Assembly: GCF_000346465.2 (NCBI RefSeq)
Contig: NC_034015.1
Coordinates: forward strand, 22,010,462-22,074,461
Direction of reading: 5' to 3'
DNA: 64,000 bases
Source of the DNA: Prunus persica
Lineage: Eukaryota; Streptophyta; Magnoliopsida; Rosales; Rosaceae
The notes beneath the pieces were generated by a model that worked only from the letters and a program-made list of their open reading frames with translations, searched no databases and was not told where the DNA came from. The translations under genes and the position numbers were made by a program. This document shows positions 62,901 to 64,000 of the stretch, piece after piece (position 1 is the stretch's first letter; the number at the start of each line of letters is the position of its first letter).

Positions 62901-63989
62901 AAAAAGTTGATTAACATTAAAAAGGAACTCAATCATCAGTTCCTTTTTAGACAAGAGATTGAAAAACTCTTGCATGTTTGTCTACTTACATCAAATGTAG
63001 CCATTTCAAATACCGATTAGGATAGTAGAATTTTCAAAGCAGGAAACCTTTCATCAAATGCTCTAAGAAGATGGTATATATTCTCTCCAGAAGAAGAATT
63101 TGTATTTCAAACGATTTACTAGAGCTTACATTAGTGAAATATGAAAAAGACATCAAAAACAGATAACTAAGTAAATTTTTATAGAAGAAGGTTTTTGAAA
63201 TAATCTTGCCTACTCGTAAGTAGGATCACAAAGGATAAATCAAGCACCACACTCTGCATTATAACAAACAGTGTACATACATGTTACCTTCTGTAGTACA
63301 CCTTGCCATTCAACAGTCTAATTTTTCTAACAATCAAGCTTAAACAAAGGCAGAGTAAAGAGCCTAATAAATAGCTTTGATTTTACATTGACTAAGTTTT
63401 ACTACTTGTTTCTAAAGGAGGCAGGCTACAACAAAATAATGTACATCTAATATGGAAAGATACGTATCTCACCGACGTAGTCTTTTTCGGAGCATATATC
63501 GCAAATATGCATCTGTTCCATAAGGACTGATATTCATATATTTGCACATATTTACTAACCGAGGCCTGAATGAAACAGAAAACAGAGAGCCATTAACTTC
63601 ACTCACTATTACGTCCGCATTACAGTCAAACAGTAAAATGTTAAGCAATCATGATAAAAGATAACCTGCTGATGTTATCAAGGGTAAGCTCATCATTAAA
63701 CAACTTAGCAAACCCCAAGATCTCCTCATTAGAAACCCGTGCACCCGTTCTAACCTACACTTAGAAATAGACAGGTAAGCATAACAGAAAATATTGGAGA
63801 AAGAAAACACGGAAAGTGGACCAATGAAACAGAATTCCTCACCTTGTTTAAAAATTCATCAAGATCTTCTGCTGTTTGCTTAGTTTCTCCACTCCTTGAG
63901 TTCTGAACTTCCTTTGCCATTTCCTTGGCCGTTTCTTGAAGGAACTTAGCATATTCTATCCTTGCTTTTAGCCTCCTTTTCAATGCTTC
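59991..63989 (-). CDS. LETM1-like mitochondrial inner-membrane protein, C-terminal 12 exons (partial)
   Basis: Exons on the minus strand: 63989-63843, 63754-63666, 63565-63473, 62883-62757, 62497-62433, 62284-62110, 61743-61549, 61404-61357, 60877-60731, 60644-60562, 60320-60205, 60067-59991. All are GT-AG and in phase, giving 453 residues to TAG. They hold the end of the LETM/ribosome-binding-like domain ([60 protein letters not shown]), a Glu-rich coiled coil ([15 protein letters not shown]), and EF-hand-like loops [12 protein letters not shown] and [11 protein letters not shown] near the end. LETM1 proteins act in K+/H+ (or Ca2+/H+) exchange and mitochondrial translation. The targeting peptide and membrane segment lie off the right edge. 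Confidence 0.92.
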
Positions 63990-64000
63990 CTACACATTGA

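Overview
The window looks like nuclear DNA of a dicot plant. It has GT-AG split genes, AT-rich intergenic DNA, plant-only families (MPK6, a class I formin, BTB-TAZ, UGT74) and plant transposon types. Gene styles and spacing would fit a Rosaceae-like genome, but I cannot prove the species. Nothing prokaryotic or CRISPR-like is present. Multi-exon genes are given as one span with exon coordinates in the evidence.

Left third, 1-20,000, is repeat-dominated. A complete-length Ty3/gypsy Tat-lineage LTR retrotransposon lies at 483-10772 on the minus strand, with 472-bp LTRs and a perfect ATCAT target duplication. It sits in what looks like an intron of a broken Tim44-like gene. Its gag and pol are inactivated by two in-frame stops, frame breaks and a mutated catalytic residue. 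Between integrase and the 3' LTR it carries a separate, oppositely transcribed, spliced gene with its own TATA box. Further right are an unusual array of about 65-bp repeats arranged as a large inverted repeat (about 14140-15600), a MULE transposase remnant, a 52-bp tandem duplication and a 288-bp Helitron.

Middle, 20,000-44,500: a HAD-IIA hydrolase gene (+), an old plastid insertion carrying psaA, its spacer and the end of ycf3 (about 23587-25370), an MPK6-type MAP kinase (+), a SINE with target duplication, a FAM133-like nuclear protein gene (-), a long gene-poor stretch with a Harbinger-type MITE, and a class I formin related to FH1 (+) whose start codon is out of frame with its signal peptide.

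Right third, 44,500-64,000: an ACOT9-type acyl-CoA thioesterase (-) and LSm6 (+) share a divergent promoter. Then come a BTB/POZ-TAZ protein (-), a UGT74-like glycosyltransferase (+) and the C-terminal 12 exons of a LETM1-like mitochondrial protein (-) that runs off the right edge.

The host genes are ordinary housekeeping or signalling genes and do not form a pathway. The least ordinary items are the antisense spliced gene in the retrotransposon, the inverted tandem-repeat array, and the Helitron just upstream of the HAD gene.
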